From Haemonchus contortus (taxonomy: Eukaryota; Nematoda; Chromadorea; Rhabditida; Trichostrongylidae), in NCBI GenBank assembly GCA_000469685.2, contig LS997563.1, positions 18,276,257-18,340,256 on the forward strand: DNA of 64,000 nucleotides, read 5' to 3'. How positions within the stretch are numbered: the stretch's first letter is position 1; each line of letters opens with the position of its first letter. The position numbers were made by a program, and so were the translations under genes. Of the stretch, positions 1 to 11,204 are shown in pieces. Below the pieces are notes generated by a model. That model saw nothing but the letters and a program-made list of their open reading frames with translations. It was not told where the DNA came from and searched no databases.

Positions 1-92
1 CACACAGGAAAGTAGCCGGCTGTTTTATGATCATGTCAAAGCAGTGTATTCACATTGAAGCATTAGGACGTCGGCGAATAGTACGCTTATGC

Positions 93-489
93 GGGTGACA
101 CCCGGGTAACGGAACTTCTCCCCTATCGCGGCATTCTCCCTTGCGGCATGCGGCGAACGTCACTGCAATTACCGTACCCCGCCAATCGATAGGACGCGGA
201 ATTTTTCCTTGACTGGCTTGCTTTTTCATTGTATTTTATCGTTTTTTCTTCTGTTTCTTATTAGTTTTCATGTTTATTAGACTTGATTAATTAAAATAAC
301 TCCTCCTATATAAACGACGATCAGGTTCGCATTGGAACTGAAGAGAGCGGCCGGCCAATTCAAATGTTTAAAGGACTCCCCACCACACAAATTGCGCGCT
401 CCAATCTTCCATCGCAATCCTGCGATAGGCGGCGGGTGCGGCGTGTGCGACGCCGTGTTAGGGGAGAAGTTCCCGGACCCGTGACACCC
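93..489. mobile_element. Short TIR element (MITE-like), left-hand copy
   Basis: The ends are imperfect inverted repeats of about 30 bp: GGGTGACACC followed by CGGAACTTCTCCCCTA on the left, and TAGGGGAGAAGTTCC...GTGACACCC on the right. The interior is non-coding; the overlapping short ORFs on both strands lie inside the repeat. The segment from about 150 to 485 returns in inverted orientation at the far end of the window (63660-64000), so it is a dispersed repeat. Family unknown. Confidence 0.6.
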
Positions 490-1815
490 AGGCGGTTACA
501 GCCCGATAATCTCGTACAACCTCTTTCCCACCACCTTTTTAAAGCCTTATATTTCTCAAAATTTGCCAGTTTTCGCGCTTTCTTTACCATTTTTGCACTC
601 TCCTGCACCACTACTTCGAATCACTGAGATGGGATTTAGAATTTGTGGGGAATATCGACGTCAGATTTACCATCGCCGAAAAGCCTCGTTCCTTTTTATC
701 TCCTCTTTCACTCTTTGATCAACTTGTTTTATATAATTCCGAAGAAAGCTTTGTATAATATGAGAGCAACCTTCAAAGTTCGCTAACATGATGTAATTAT
801 AAATACCTGACTATCAGACGTATTACGCCCACGAGGGATCAGCTAAGCTATCCCGATCTTCCCCCGGTATTACATACCCGGAGAGTTCCATCGTGAAACT
901 AACTCCTACAAAGCTTGAGTTGATTTACTTCGAAAGCACAAAGGCAATTCAAGAAATATAAAATTCGGAAGAAGGAATTCATATCAATACTGAATACCAT
1001 CTATGCTTCTAGCAAAGGGTTCTTATAGAAACTTTTGATGGAGTATAAGTAAAATTCGTTGTACTCAGATCTGATCCATTTTTCCGAAATGCGTCATGCA
1101 CCAGATTTTTTAAATCGTTTCTTTTCGTCTCCAGACTGATTTCTAACAAAATTGTTGACCTTGAACTGCAAGTAAACCTCTTTCATGTGGGCTGAGGAGT
1201 ACTTGTCTGCTTTAAAGCCTGCTTGAGATATCAGGGCTCTTGAACGAGCGCTACTGGTGTTCTAGATAGCAGTAAGACCCACATTACTGCATTACTCAGT
1301 TCAATCTGTTGCTCCGGCCTTGCATCGTCCTTGGTGGATACGATGTACATACTTCTTCATCCCATTAGAATATTGAAAAAAAGCGGATAATTGGGCCTAC
1401 CAGCGTCAAAGAGGCCTAAGCAGGCCAGGCAGTCTCGTTGAAGGAAGCCCATATAGTCAATCGGTTCATATTTATTGGCAACATTTACAGTAACCCTGAT
1501 AGGAAGGAATGCTTTCAATTTCATTTTTACCCTTCAAAAGCAGTCGCTGGTAAAAGTGAAACGAAATCGAGAGGGAGTCGACTTACAATTGAATCCAATT
1601 GAATCTTCTTGCAGGGTAAGTGAGGTTGACCTACTGAGAGGCTCCTAGCGTCCGAGATTGGTTTGGGTGCAAGCCCGCTTGTCAAGGTGCAGTACCTACT
1701 CGGTTACCTAAGGCGCTCCGTATCTTTTTTATCTATTTGGGATAAAATAATTCTGTCAGAAACTGTTACTCAAGCGACTTCCATGTTCGCCTCTCTTGAA
1801 ACCTGGTCATCGGTA
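490..1815. other. Region without a recognisable gene
   Basis: No exon with good splice borders and no repeat that I can assign is visible here. Missing upstream exons of the GPCR gene that ends at 10512 could lie here or beyond the left edge, but I found no transmembrane-type exon. Confidence 0.4.
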
Positions 1816-1919
1816 CTAATATTATTCAATGCTTCTGTGCCACACAGGTTTTAATGGTGGAATGTTTAAACATTCCACCACTAAAAAACCTGTGTGGCAC
1901 GGAAGCATTGAATAATGTT
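1816..1919. repeat. Near-perfect palindrome with 52-bp arms and no loop
   Basis: The arms meet at 1867/1868 (AATGTTT|AAACATT) and are complementary over about 52 bp with only a few mismatches. Each outer arm contains TGTGGCACGGAAGCATTGA or its complement. That resembles the sequence just before the stop of the Penelope-like element near 30165-30182 (TGTGGCACAGAAGCACTGA). The palindrome may therefore be a tail-to-tail junction of two Penelope-like 3' ends; this is inferred from one short match. Confidence 0.6.
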
Positions 1920-2544
1920 ACTCAAGCAGTTATGAAAATTAAAGGGTTCTCAGGGTTCAACACTTGGTTATAGCCATGCCAGCTTTACATGGTAGTCCTC
2001 GATATACAGATGAATTTTTTAATATTTGGGTTATGATGAGATTGAATCTTTGTTCTTCCGATTGGACGGTCACTTTAAAAAGTCTCGGCCACTGCTCGAG
2101 TGAAGAAATCTAGAGATTTCAGGTTACTTCCCCACATTACAAGGCCTGAGCATTTTATACTGCTGTCATTCTTCACATTCGACCCTTCTCTTTGAATTTA
2201 ACGACGCATAAACCTTTTACAGCTAACGTCGAACGTTTCCCCTTTCTTCAGCATTCATTACATACCTTCACTGAAGCCTTTGTCTTTAATTATAGGGCCA
2301 CATAAAAAACTGTGCTCTCTTAGATAGAAGCCAATTACCATTCTGCCGTAAAATTGAGTCGGCTCTCCATAAAATGAAACGGCTCTCCGACCGTGAGAAC
2401 ATCAGCTTTAACTCGGAGTAGCCACTGAAGGGACGTAAAAGATTTACCTAAGGGCTGGGAGAAAAGTCTGCTCGTAAAGATAGAATGATAAATTCTATTG
2501 ACCATTCCCGTGAGTGTTGCGCCCTCTCACTCGACTTCAATTCA

Positions 2545-2755
2545 GAATCGTAGCAGGGGGGCCCATACAATGACTTGCGGTGGCCGACCGATGTTCAAGT
2601 CAGCGCTTTTATCCTCCCATTCGAGTCGGGTATCAATTAACCAACGCGATAGGATGGAAGGTCGGTTGGCCCAGGCGGATATCATTTCGAGAACCGAACC
2701 CATGACCATGCATGAGAGTAATGGCCACTTGCCACTACACCACCTCTGCCCAATA
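2545..2755 (-). mobile_element. tRNA-derived SINE copy
   Basis: On the minus strand the copy begins AGGTGGTGTAGTGGCAAGTG, an A-box-like RNA polymerase III promoter segment. A B-box-like GGGTTCGGTTCTCG follows at tRNA-like spacing, then a body with GGGAGGATAAAAGCGCTGAC and CCACCGCAAGTCATTGTAT. The same head and body recur near 6.6, 7.5, 42.2, 44.2 and 47.0 kb. Confidence 0.65.
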
Positions 2756-3229
2756 TATGCTGTCTATCTACTCGAGTCTTCTTATTTAGGGCTAAGATGT
2801 ACCAAATATTAACAACTGCAGTAGTATCGCTTTGCCTACCTGATTCCTCCGAACGCTTATGTGGTGGATGTTTAAGTCAGCTTCATCTTCCTCGACACGT
2901 CTTGCTAAAGTTATTCAATCAGGAAGGCGAGAAAGCTGGGTTGAGCTTTGGTCCCTGCATAGCGTTAGCAGCAGTGGCAAATTGAACCACTAAGCCGGGG
3001 AACGGGGAATTTCCTGTGGAAAAAATTGTTGTTGTTGTCATTTGATTGTTTTTTTTTTTCGAAAATTATTTTTCAGTTGATGAACTTCTCACGTCATTCG
3101 GGTACATTTGTCGTACATCAAATACTCCTTCGCTCAAACATATGAGAATGGGATTCAATGCATTGGTACGGTTGTTATCTAACCTTAAATGACCAAAAAT
3201 CAAAAAATTCTGGTCAATTCCCTTTCCAG

Positions 3230-6200
3230 ACGTACTGCCAGTCGTGTATCAATCCGATCCTCTACGCATTCATTTCACAAAACTTCCGTGCAACCTTCAA
3301 ATCGGCGTATTCCCGTATGAAACATCGTCTACAAGTACTACAGTGGTTCCAGACTAAATTCAGCTATCAGTCTCGATCATTGGCTTGTTTAGGGAATGGA
3401 AGACACCCGGTCGAGAATGGGATCGTGTTCGTCGGCCTCAATGCTTTCCACCAGAAATCAACAGCGTATCTACGGTGGTAGCTACAATACGTTAACCGTA
3501 CCGGGAAGGTAGCTTTGTCTACCTGTTGATTATTTGTTTACATTGTACATTTTCAAGGAGTGTTATGTTTTTGAATACGCTCATCTGAAGCCAATTCATT
3601 CTCAGATAGCTCACGATGAATATGTAGTAGAGGGTGGGGGTGGGGAGGAAGAGGTGAGGGAAAGGGGTCACTGCTCTTCATCGACATTAAGCGCTAGAGC
3701 CGCAGAAGGAGGGCTAGCCGACTTCGTGAGTCCATAATGGTGCTTAAGATGGTTCCTTAGAGAATATAAGTTTTATCTTTTACCCAAGCCTTTTAAGGGA
3801 AGGAGCACCGGGGTAGGTGAGTGAATTGAAGGTCCGATTTTTACCTAATCCCACTTTTTTGCCCTAGTTGATAATATCCAAATTAGGACAAAAGCGGTGT
3901 CCTCCTCTCCCCCACCCCCTTTGCAACGTTTTTACCCAGTCACTTTGAAAGAAACATAAGTTATGTAAATAATCTGTAATAAAACAATAAATTTGAAACC
4001 AAGCACTGAAATGCAATAGCTCCACCAAGTTGCGACATTTAAGGTCCGCAATTACGCCAAATATGTCGCGAGACGTCTCCCAGTTGTCTTTGTGCCGTCC
4101 GGTGTCGTCGTTGTCAACCAGGATCACTGCAGATGCTCCCAGCACGTTCATTACGAGGTAAGACCCTTTGTCTCCACTTGATAGCTCACCCGTGACCACT
4201 TATTTTCTTCTCCTTATCAGCTTTTTCTCGTCGGGAACCGTGTAGATTTGTTCCCGTCGTCTCCATTTCATTAAAAGGATTTGAATTTGCTCAGTGTTTC
4301 ATCCACCTTTTACTCCAAACTCCTCCACGTGGTGAAGTGAAGAGAATCTATCCCACAGGCCCAGAATCAGAGATCAGTGTAGTCCCCTCCAATTCCGTTG
4401 AAGCGAAGTGTAGTGTGCATTTTGAACGATCAATCTGTAATAGGCTTTATTATTCTTAGTTTCTTGATTGAAAGGGAGGCTCTTAGCGAGCGAGGGTTTC
4501 TCAGTCATCAAACTTACACCTTTCGTTGGTTTCCGTCGGCGTGAGAAATTAGATGAAATCTGGTCCTCTGATAAACTAAAGTGTCCAGGCGATTTCTACC
4601 TTAAAGGCACAGTTCACAACAAAAATGGTTTCCGCGATTCCCTATTGAGATGATTCTGTGGCCTCAAGAATGGTGTATGGGGCGCTGTCGGGCCGAAAAA
4701 CGGTTTAGACAGGCATTATGGGGTTCCAAAACCAAGGCGCGTGCACTGTTATTTTCACTGTTATGCACGCCTTATTATTGCCACACTATTCACAGGACAA
4801 GACGAATAGTGCGCTTATTTGAGAGACATACAGACGGAAGCAGGAGGCGATCTCAAACAAACCCCTTCTTTGCTTCTTTTTTCAAAGCCTTATACTTTTT
4901 AAAATGCGTTTGTGCTGTCTTCACCATCCTTGCACTATTTTGAACCATGACCTCCATTATTTTACTCAGAGCAGATACCCCCAGAATTATCGTGAACTGT
5001 GCCTATTAATTACAGTACAATCTTGTGAACTCAACATTCACCTGGAAAAGGAGGATAGTATCCAAAAGAATATCGCGACTTACTTGGCAATACTCCGGAT
5101 AATAAAAGAGGAGGCATCATTGTTATCGTCATAACTCATTGAGGACTTTAGTGGCTGAAACTCACTAGAATTCAAAAATCAGGGTATTTTCTTTCGGAAC
5201 ACGGCAGCTTTTTGCCCTTCACAATCGCCTTTCGTGTCGGTTGCTCATTTCTCAGAATAGCTTATTTGTGTGAGGCCAAATTAGAGAGACAATTTGAACA
5301 AGTCAGGCTGCTGTCTGACAGAGAATAGACATCACTGCAGCAAAAAGTGCAATGGCTTCCTGAGTTCCATACCCTCACTGAGTTATGTAAATTTCGGAAA
5401 ATACGGGATAGAGTATGGGGATCCTGGCACCTCGGGTGGGGAACTTTTGTATAATCATACCAATTGAAGGCACAGTTTGCGATGATTTCGAAGAAGCTAG
5501 TATTAGCGAGTAATGTAAATGATAGTTTATAACAGAGCAAAAGCGGCGAAGAAGACGAAGAAATTGGCGTATTCAGAAGAGTATAATGTTTATAGGAAAA
5601 TCTGAAATCAGGGGTTGGACGAGAACGACGACCGAGCTTGCATTGTAAGGGTATTCGGACGAGCTATTCAAATGTGCTCGCTGTTGCATACAGCTGGCCG
5701 CGGTAAGCCTCCGTACAAGGTGTGGTTCCCAGTGCGAGTTGTCCAAATGTACGTGCCGCTGGCTACAACTCGGTACAGTAGACTACTTGCGTGCGATGTA
5801 TGCGCCCTTATGTGGATGGTGCGACCTCTAAAGCTTTGTAACGCTTAAGAACTCGTCTACTTTCGGGTGTGCACGCTGGCTAAGTCGATTTTAGGGTCCT
5901 TACTACGACCTATTTAGGGGTCATGGGAAGAAACAAGAGTCTCAACAAAATTTCGAGTAAGAGGGAGGGGGCGCCAAAGAAAATCGAGAATTTCAGCTAA
6001 TTTATTAAATTATTTGGAATTCATTATCTGGGCCTGCAAAATAGGCTCATATGGGACTGCTGTCATTGACTTTACTGAGTTTTGAAGGTATTCAATGATT
6101 TCTGTTTCGTCCATAAAATTCCAAGTTGGTTACCTGACTCAAAGGGTAGGAACACATTTTGCTAAACAAACATTTTCCCATCTTCATTAGCTTGTTCTGA

Positions 6201-9200
6201 ATTTTGGCCATTATGAAATGGTAGCTTTTCGAAGTCAGCCCTTTATTGGGAGACATTTTTTTATTGATACGACTTTGACAGGATATTTTTAATGGCTTTA
6301 TATATTACTCTCTTCAACTTCTTTTTTGAAACAATTCGTTTTGTATTTATTGAGATTTTTTTCTTTATTCTCATATGTCCATGTGATTGATGCGGTCAAA
6401 ATCGAAAACCTATTAGTCCACAATATTTTCATATGCCAGCATATGAGCACAGTGTTTCGTAGCAACGGGAAGCTGTACACTATGGATACTCAGAATATGG
6501 AGGGTCTTCCTGTGGGAACATACAAAACAAAACTGGAAAGGAAAGCAACAGGGATAGGAACAAAAATTATGGTCTGGCGGGACCGATCTGCAATTTTTTG
6601 GAGGGATGAAAGGCTTGGTTGGCCTAAGCGGATATCGATCCGGGACCGAACCCGTGACCATGCGTGTATGATAGTGGGCCACTTGTCACCACATGATTCC
6701 CTTTCAAACATGGTAAAAAATGCTCACGAAGATGTGGGATACAAAAACATTTTCGTGCATTTTATAAAGGGTTTCACGGAATTGCAAAAATCCTTCAAAT
6801 GATTCCAGAAGCAAACTATTCTAGCTGCCTCAAAAACCTTAAAGTCCACAAGCAACCATTTCCGTTCTTTCTACCTCTGGGTATTGGTCACCAGTTTTCT
6901 ATCCTTCGTACTAACCACCTTACTGTCGGTGGCTCAAGAATAAACTAATTTACCATATGTAGCATATACATCGACTATGGGGTTTTGAGTCATTTTGTAG
7001 GTCCAATGCGCCTTCTAAATCTTCGAAAAATCTGACAGCACTTATCATTCGTCTTATAGCAGTATTAAGTAAGGCACAGCTCTTGTACTTTACGATTTTA
7101 TCCACATTTGAGCTTTTGAGCTTATCGTTCGTTGAAGCTGAGACAGAGATAGGCAATCAGTGGGGCGTAGTGGATAGGGCCCATCCAGGGGATGGAGACG
7201 AAAGGTGCCACTCACTCGGTAAGGGTATGGGTATACATTGTCCCGAAGACAATAGGTTTCGTTTTTCTTTGCTGATATCGTTGTTAACAATTGTCGGTAG
7301 TGTTCAGATTCAGAATTTATGAAAAAGGTGCCGCTTTTCTAACCTCCACCAAGTCAACATGGAGGATTGTTTGGAGGGGTAATTCAATGCTCATCACTGC
7401 AATACGTTAGATAGTGATGTAGTAGTAAATGGTGCACTATTACCTACCACGGCTCGGGGATCGAATACCGGAGTGATACTCGCGCAAGTCGACCTAGCCT
7501 TCCATCCATCGCTCGATTGGGTCGCTTAATTGGTACCGGACTCGTGTGGGAGGATAAAATCACTAAGTTGTACATCGACCAGCCACGCAAGTTATTGTAT
7601 AGGCCACATACGCATTCAAAGTGCCACAACGATTCTGAATGGGGATAGAATGTAGGATGCATTTCCAAGGCGAGATGGATTGGTGCTAGAAGGCTTTATC
7701 CTTTATTTACTACGTCTGTTCCTCTGATTCAAATTCAGTCTTTCTATTCAAGGAAAATACTCCAGCTTTTTCAGCAGCTGACTTTTCTCCGCTATAACTT
7801 ACTTTAACAATCACGTGGACTTACTTTTTATTAGGTTGATGCATAATTATTGCGGATTTTTTCGCGGCTTTTTTTCTCTCGATAGAATTCGAATATTGAG
7901 TTTGGGTTTTTTCCAAAAATAATCTACTTGATTTCCTCTACAAGAATGTACTCAAAAAACCATCCGCATATTCGCGAAATTAGGCTTAGCTACTTCGAGA
8001 AAGATTGGAAGGTGGCGCAGTCATTCCGCGATCTCAGTAACTTTTCGGCGATCGAACAATCAGTCAGAGCCAACCAAGAAATGGGATCTGCCCCTAAATC
8101 TGCCATATTCACCAGCAGGAATTTTTATGGATTATCTCGTCAACCGTTGTCAACCGTTCATCGAAAAAATGGCTAGAGAACAGAAGTTACGTCGATTTGG
8201 TTGACTTGATGGCCGATGTCAAGGCTTGGATCGCCCCCAAGGATCAAAACTTCTTCGCTTTTGGAATTTGACTATCTAGCCAATGGGAAGCAGTGCTTGA
8301 CGTAGATGGTGAATAAGTTCCGTAGTAATTATTTGAACATGTTTTTGTTCCGTATTTTTATCGTTTCGTTAAATAAGATTTGTTGAGAAAAATCCGCAAT
8401 AATTATGCATCAACCTGATATATGGAGGCATGTAAAATGCAGGGGAAATAGAAAATATCAAAATAATCGCGTTCGGCCGCCAAGAAACCATGTGTACCTT
8501 CACTAGATCACCTAATGAACGATCGCCGCAAAGTTACTGAGATCGCGGAATGACTGCGCCACCTTCCAATCTTTCTCGAAGTAGTAAAGCCTAATTTCGC
8601 GAATATCCGGATGGTTATTGAGTACATTCTTGTAGAGGAAATCGAGTAGATCATTTCTAGAAAAAACCCGAACTCAATATTCAAACTCGATCGAGAGAAA
8701 AAAAGCCACGAAAAAATCCGCAATAATTATGCATCAACCTAATAGTTACCCCACTCCACTTCGGCTACATTCGGGCTTGCCACCATCGTTTGTCTCTAAG
8801 AGAGCCTTCACTATGTCTTCAGCAAAATTCTGAGAGATGCTCTTTGCGCTGCTGATATTCTTAGGCCGTGGATGACTTTGGGGAATAGCACGATTTTTGC
8901 TGTGCCATGCTCCTTTCACTAATTAGGCAAAGTGCGTTCGGTGTTGGATGCAGGTTTTCACATCCTTTTCAGATAAGCTGCATACGAGCAGTGGGCATTT
9001 AAGTGGAAACGGCTCCCTACTGAGAAATAAATATCGTCTTAAGTGATACTTATCGGCACTTCTTGGAAGCTGTCTTTCATCTACGGAAAGCTTTACCATT
9101 AGGTTGAAAGTGTGAGCCCCCTATAAACATCAATTTGTTGGACACTAATCGTTTACAACAAATCATCAGCTTGCGAACGTAGGGTCTGTGAGGGCGTGAA

Positions 9201-10512
9201 ATGGGTTCTGATGATTCTGGGGCAAATTTACTGAGTGCTGGCTGGAGAGTAGTCCGTCTGTGCTCACGGAACAACTCCAAAGTGTACCTCCCCAGCACTA
9301 TGGGCATTAGATGCTCATTATTTGGTCCAGGTTGGATTGTAGTTTAAAGGCACAGTTCACGTCGAAAATGGTTTCTAAAATTTTTCCACTGGGTGAACTT
9401 GTGGTCTTCATGGACAAGTTACACTGCCGAGTCGAAAAACGGTTCAGATAGGGCGTAATGGTTGTCTAAAACTGTCTTCGACAACGTTCATGCTCAAAGA
9501 AGGACGAGATTTTACGAAGTTGTACAGGCTGCAGAGGTTGCATCATTCGCATCGGGAGTACACAATGCGCTCAGGCAGCTGACTGTAGCCAGCTGTACGC
9601 AGTGGAACCTATTTGCCAGTCCAAATACCCTTCCCATGCAACTTCTGTCGTCTCTATATTGAAACCCCAGTTTTACAATTTTGAAGCCCTACATTTTTCT
9701 GGACACGCCTATTTTTGCGTTTTTTTTTTGCACCTTCACATAGTTCTAGACTATAACTTCCATTATTCGTCTGAGACTAGATACCACAGATTATCGTGAA
9801 CCGTGCCTTCAAGTGTTGGGTTGTGGTAGGCGTTAGGGACCTCGTTGTGAACACCATTTCATCCCTTTCTTCCTTTCAGAAAATCTCCTCTGTTGGATTT
9901 CCGGGTAAGCTCCAAAACATTTTATTGAAAAAAAAACTTGATTTATCCGTTATGGAATAGCATATCGACGTGGATGGGTAAACCTGCGAGAATCCCACAG
10001 AGGAGCGTGAGGCCAACATGCTTCAGTTGGTTTTCTTTGAATTTCCCTCAGGGCCTTAGAAGTCGAAAACTTACTTGTGGGGAATCACTATATGACATGT
10101 TTTAGGAACCGCAATGGGACCGTAATATCTCGGGAATCGGCAAGACCACGCAGTCCGACGGACGCATCACAGACGACTCGACCCAAATTTGGTCCTATAC
10201 GGTAAGTTACTTGAACAACTCCTTCATTCACACTCTCATAATTCACTTCAGTCCACGAAGTCCAACCACTTCATCCCAAGCATCATCCCTTTATCGATCA
10301 AGGAGTCCTACCGGGTACTCGGAAATTTCTATAGCGGTTCCATCAAGGTGAGCTTTTTTTTATCCTTTTGGGATCTTTCTGAGACCAAGTTTTCCAGACC
10401 ACGAAGTCCTACCACAACATCCAATCAGACAAATAAAAGTCTTCCATTACCGGAAAAAGATCTGCTGACTGTACATGATGCTGTTAGACCTCGAACGCCA
10501 CCGTTCTCCTAG
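3230..10512 (+). CDS. Class A (rhodopsin-type) GPCR, peptide-receptor-like; 3' exons only
   Basis: The proposed exons are 3230-3334, 3393-3508, 10106-10201, 10252-10347 and 10398-10512 (stop TAG). The first encodes TM7 and the start of the tail: SCINPILYAF carries the NPxxY motif and is followed by a basic stretch (NFRATFKSAYSRMKHR). Splice signals are CCTTTCCAG|ACG, CAA|GTACTA, TTGTTTAG|GGA, AAG|GTAGC, TGTTTTAG|GAA, ACG|GTAAGT, CTTCAG|TCC, AAG|GTGAGC and TTCCAG|ACC. Phases agree across all five exons and join into one frame. The tail is Ser/Pro/Arg-rich, with RPRSPT or a close form in each of the last three exons, and ends RPRTPPFS. NPILYAF resembles somatostatin/allatostatin/galanin-type receptors, so a plasma-membrane neuropeptide receptor is likely, but the ligand cannot be inferred. 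The 6.6 kb intron 3509-10105 is full of repeats and could hide another exon. TM1-TM6 are not in view. Confidence 0.72.
4601..5009. mobile_element. MITE-like element, TTAAAGGCACAGTTCAC family
   Basis: The left end TTAAAGGCACAGTTCAC and the right end TTATCGTGAACTGTGCC are inverted repeats. The interior carries CTTATTATTGCCACACTATT and the AAAGCCTTATACTTTT block typical of the family. It lies in the large GPCR intron and has no coding capacity. Confidence 0.65.
5464..5940. mobile_element. Partial MITE-like element of the same family
   Basis: It starts TTGAAGGCACAGTTTGCGAT and continues with family blocks (GGGGTTGGACGAGAACGACG, GCATACAGCTGGCCGCGG, CGACCTCTAAAGC, GGTGTGCACGCTGGCTAAG). The same blocks occur in the same order at 14120-14609 and 59149-59632. 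The inverted right end is not recognisable, so the right boundary is approximate. Confidence 0.5.
6560..6705 (-). mobile_element. tRNA-derived SINE copy, partial
   Basis: The reverse complement begins GTGGTGACAAGTGGCCCAC and then shows GTCACGGGTTCGGTCCCGG, a B-box-like motif, and ATATCCGCTTAGGCCAACC, all shared with the copy at 2545-2755. The tail is diverged. It lies in the GPCR intron. Confidence 0.55.
7430..7640 (+). mobile_element. tRNA-derived SINE copy
   Basis: It reads GGGGATCGAATACCGG (B-box-like), then TTAATTGGTACCGGACTCGT, GGGAGGATAAAATCACTAAG and CAGCCACGCAAGTTATTGTA. This is the family body in the same order as at 44150-44390. Confidence 0.55.
7831..8742. mobile_element. Composite fold-back element built from mariner ends, locus 1
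   Basis: A TA dinucleotide flanks each side (7829-7830 and 8743-8744). Both outer ends read inward TTAGGTTGATGCATAATTAT, and the terminal repeat extends over about 240 bp. Positions 7831-8418 are an internally deleted mariner: a 5' part encodes a degenerate N-terminal domain (HPHIREIRL...FEKDWKVAQSF), and a 3' part encodes the C-terminal WIAPKDQNFFAFGI region, followed by its own inner terminal repeat. Positions 8419-8742 hold a second, inverted copy of the mariner 5' region joined to about 100 bp of unrelated sequence. The same A+B arrangement occurs in reverse at 34219-34986. No catalytic domain remains. Confidence 0.7.
9344..9813. mobile_element. MITE-like element, TTAAAGGCACAGTTCACG family
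   Basis: The left end TTAAAGGCACAGTTCACG pairs with the right end ATCGTGAACCGTGCCTTCAA. The internal family blocks TGTACAGGCTGCAGAGGTTG and CAGCTGTACGCAGTGGAACC are visible. It sits in the large intron of the GPCR gene. Confidence 0.65.
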
Positions 10513-11204
10513 TAGACGTCGTCTTTCTCATTCTCAATCTCAGGCTTTCTTTTCTGATTGCTGTGTGATCCTCGAACAAGTGATCTCATTTACGTACACA
10601 TCGCTTCAAAACGGGATATAATATTTACATAAAGAATTTTATTTGATGAATTGGTGAACAGCAAATACAGAAGGAAATGATGTTTTTCTAAGCATTTTCA
10701 AAAACTATGAAATGTCAAGTCGTAAATGACATCCCATGATGTGAAAACCTGGGGCCCTCTGCAGATTTCCTGAGAAGCGGAAAAATACAGTCTGGAACTC
10801 AAAGTCCCGTGGTCTCAAAGTCCAGCAATGATTCAGAACGAAAAAGCAGCTGAAAGATCTCGGTTTCTGGTAATCGCTTCAGTGAGAATGAGAAGATTGA
10901 TGAGATAGGGTCGCTTATAACGTCGTAATACAACCAAATCTATTGGGTTTCATTTTTCGTTGGTAAATTTTGCCTCACAATGTCGACAGTTTTGCATCAT
11001 GTCGGTCCTAAAGGCACAGTCCACGATAATTCTGTAGTATCTTCCCTAAATAGTAGAAGTTATGGCGGATAATAGTGCAAGAATGGAGAAGGAAGCGCGA
11101 AATCTTTGGATCTTATGATCAGACTTCAAAAAAGTAGTAGGAAAGGGAGTTGTGCGAGAATATGTGTCTATAATAGTCCGGATGTCTCTCATAGAAGCAA
11201 ACTA

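Noticed and set aside
3864..4199. 111-codon minus-strand frame containing GDKGSYLVMNVLGASAVILV
   Set aside because: The composition is protein-like, but I see no family motif, no convincing splice borders and no neighbouring exon, and it lies in a GPCR intron on the opposite strand.
9894..9918. 25-nt micro-exon for the GPCR tail between TTTCAG and GTAAGC
   Set aside because: Its length breaks the phase that joins 3393-3508 to 10106-10201, which fit each other directly.
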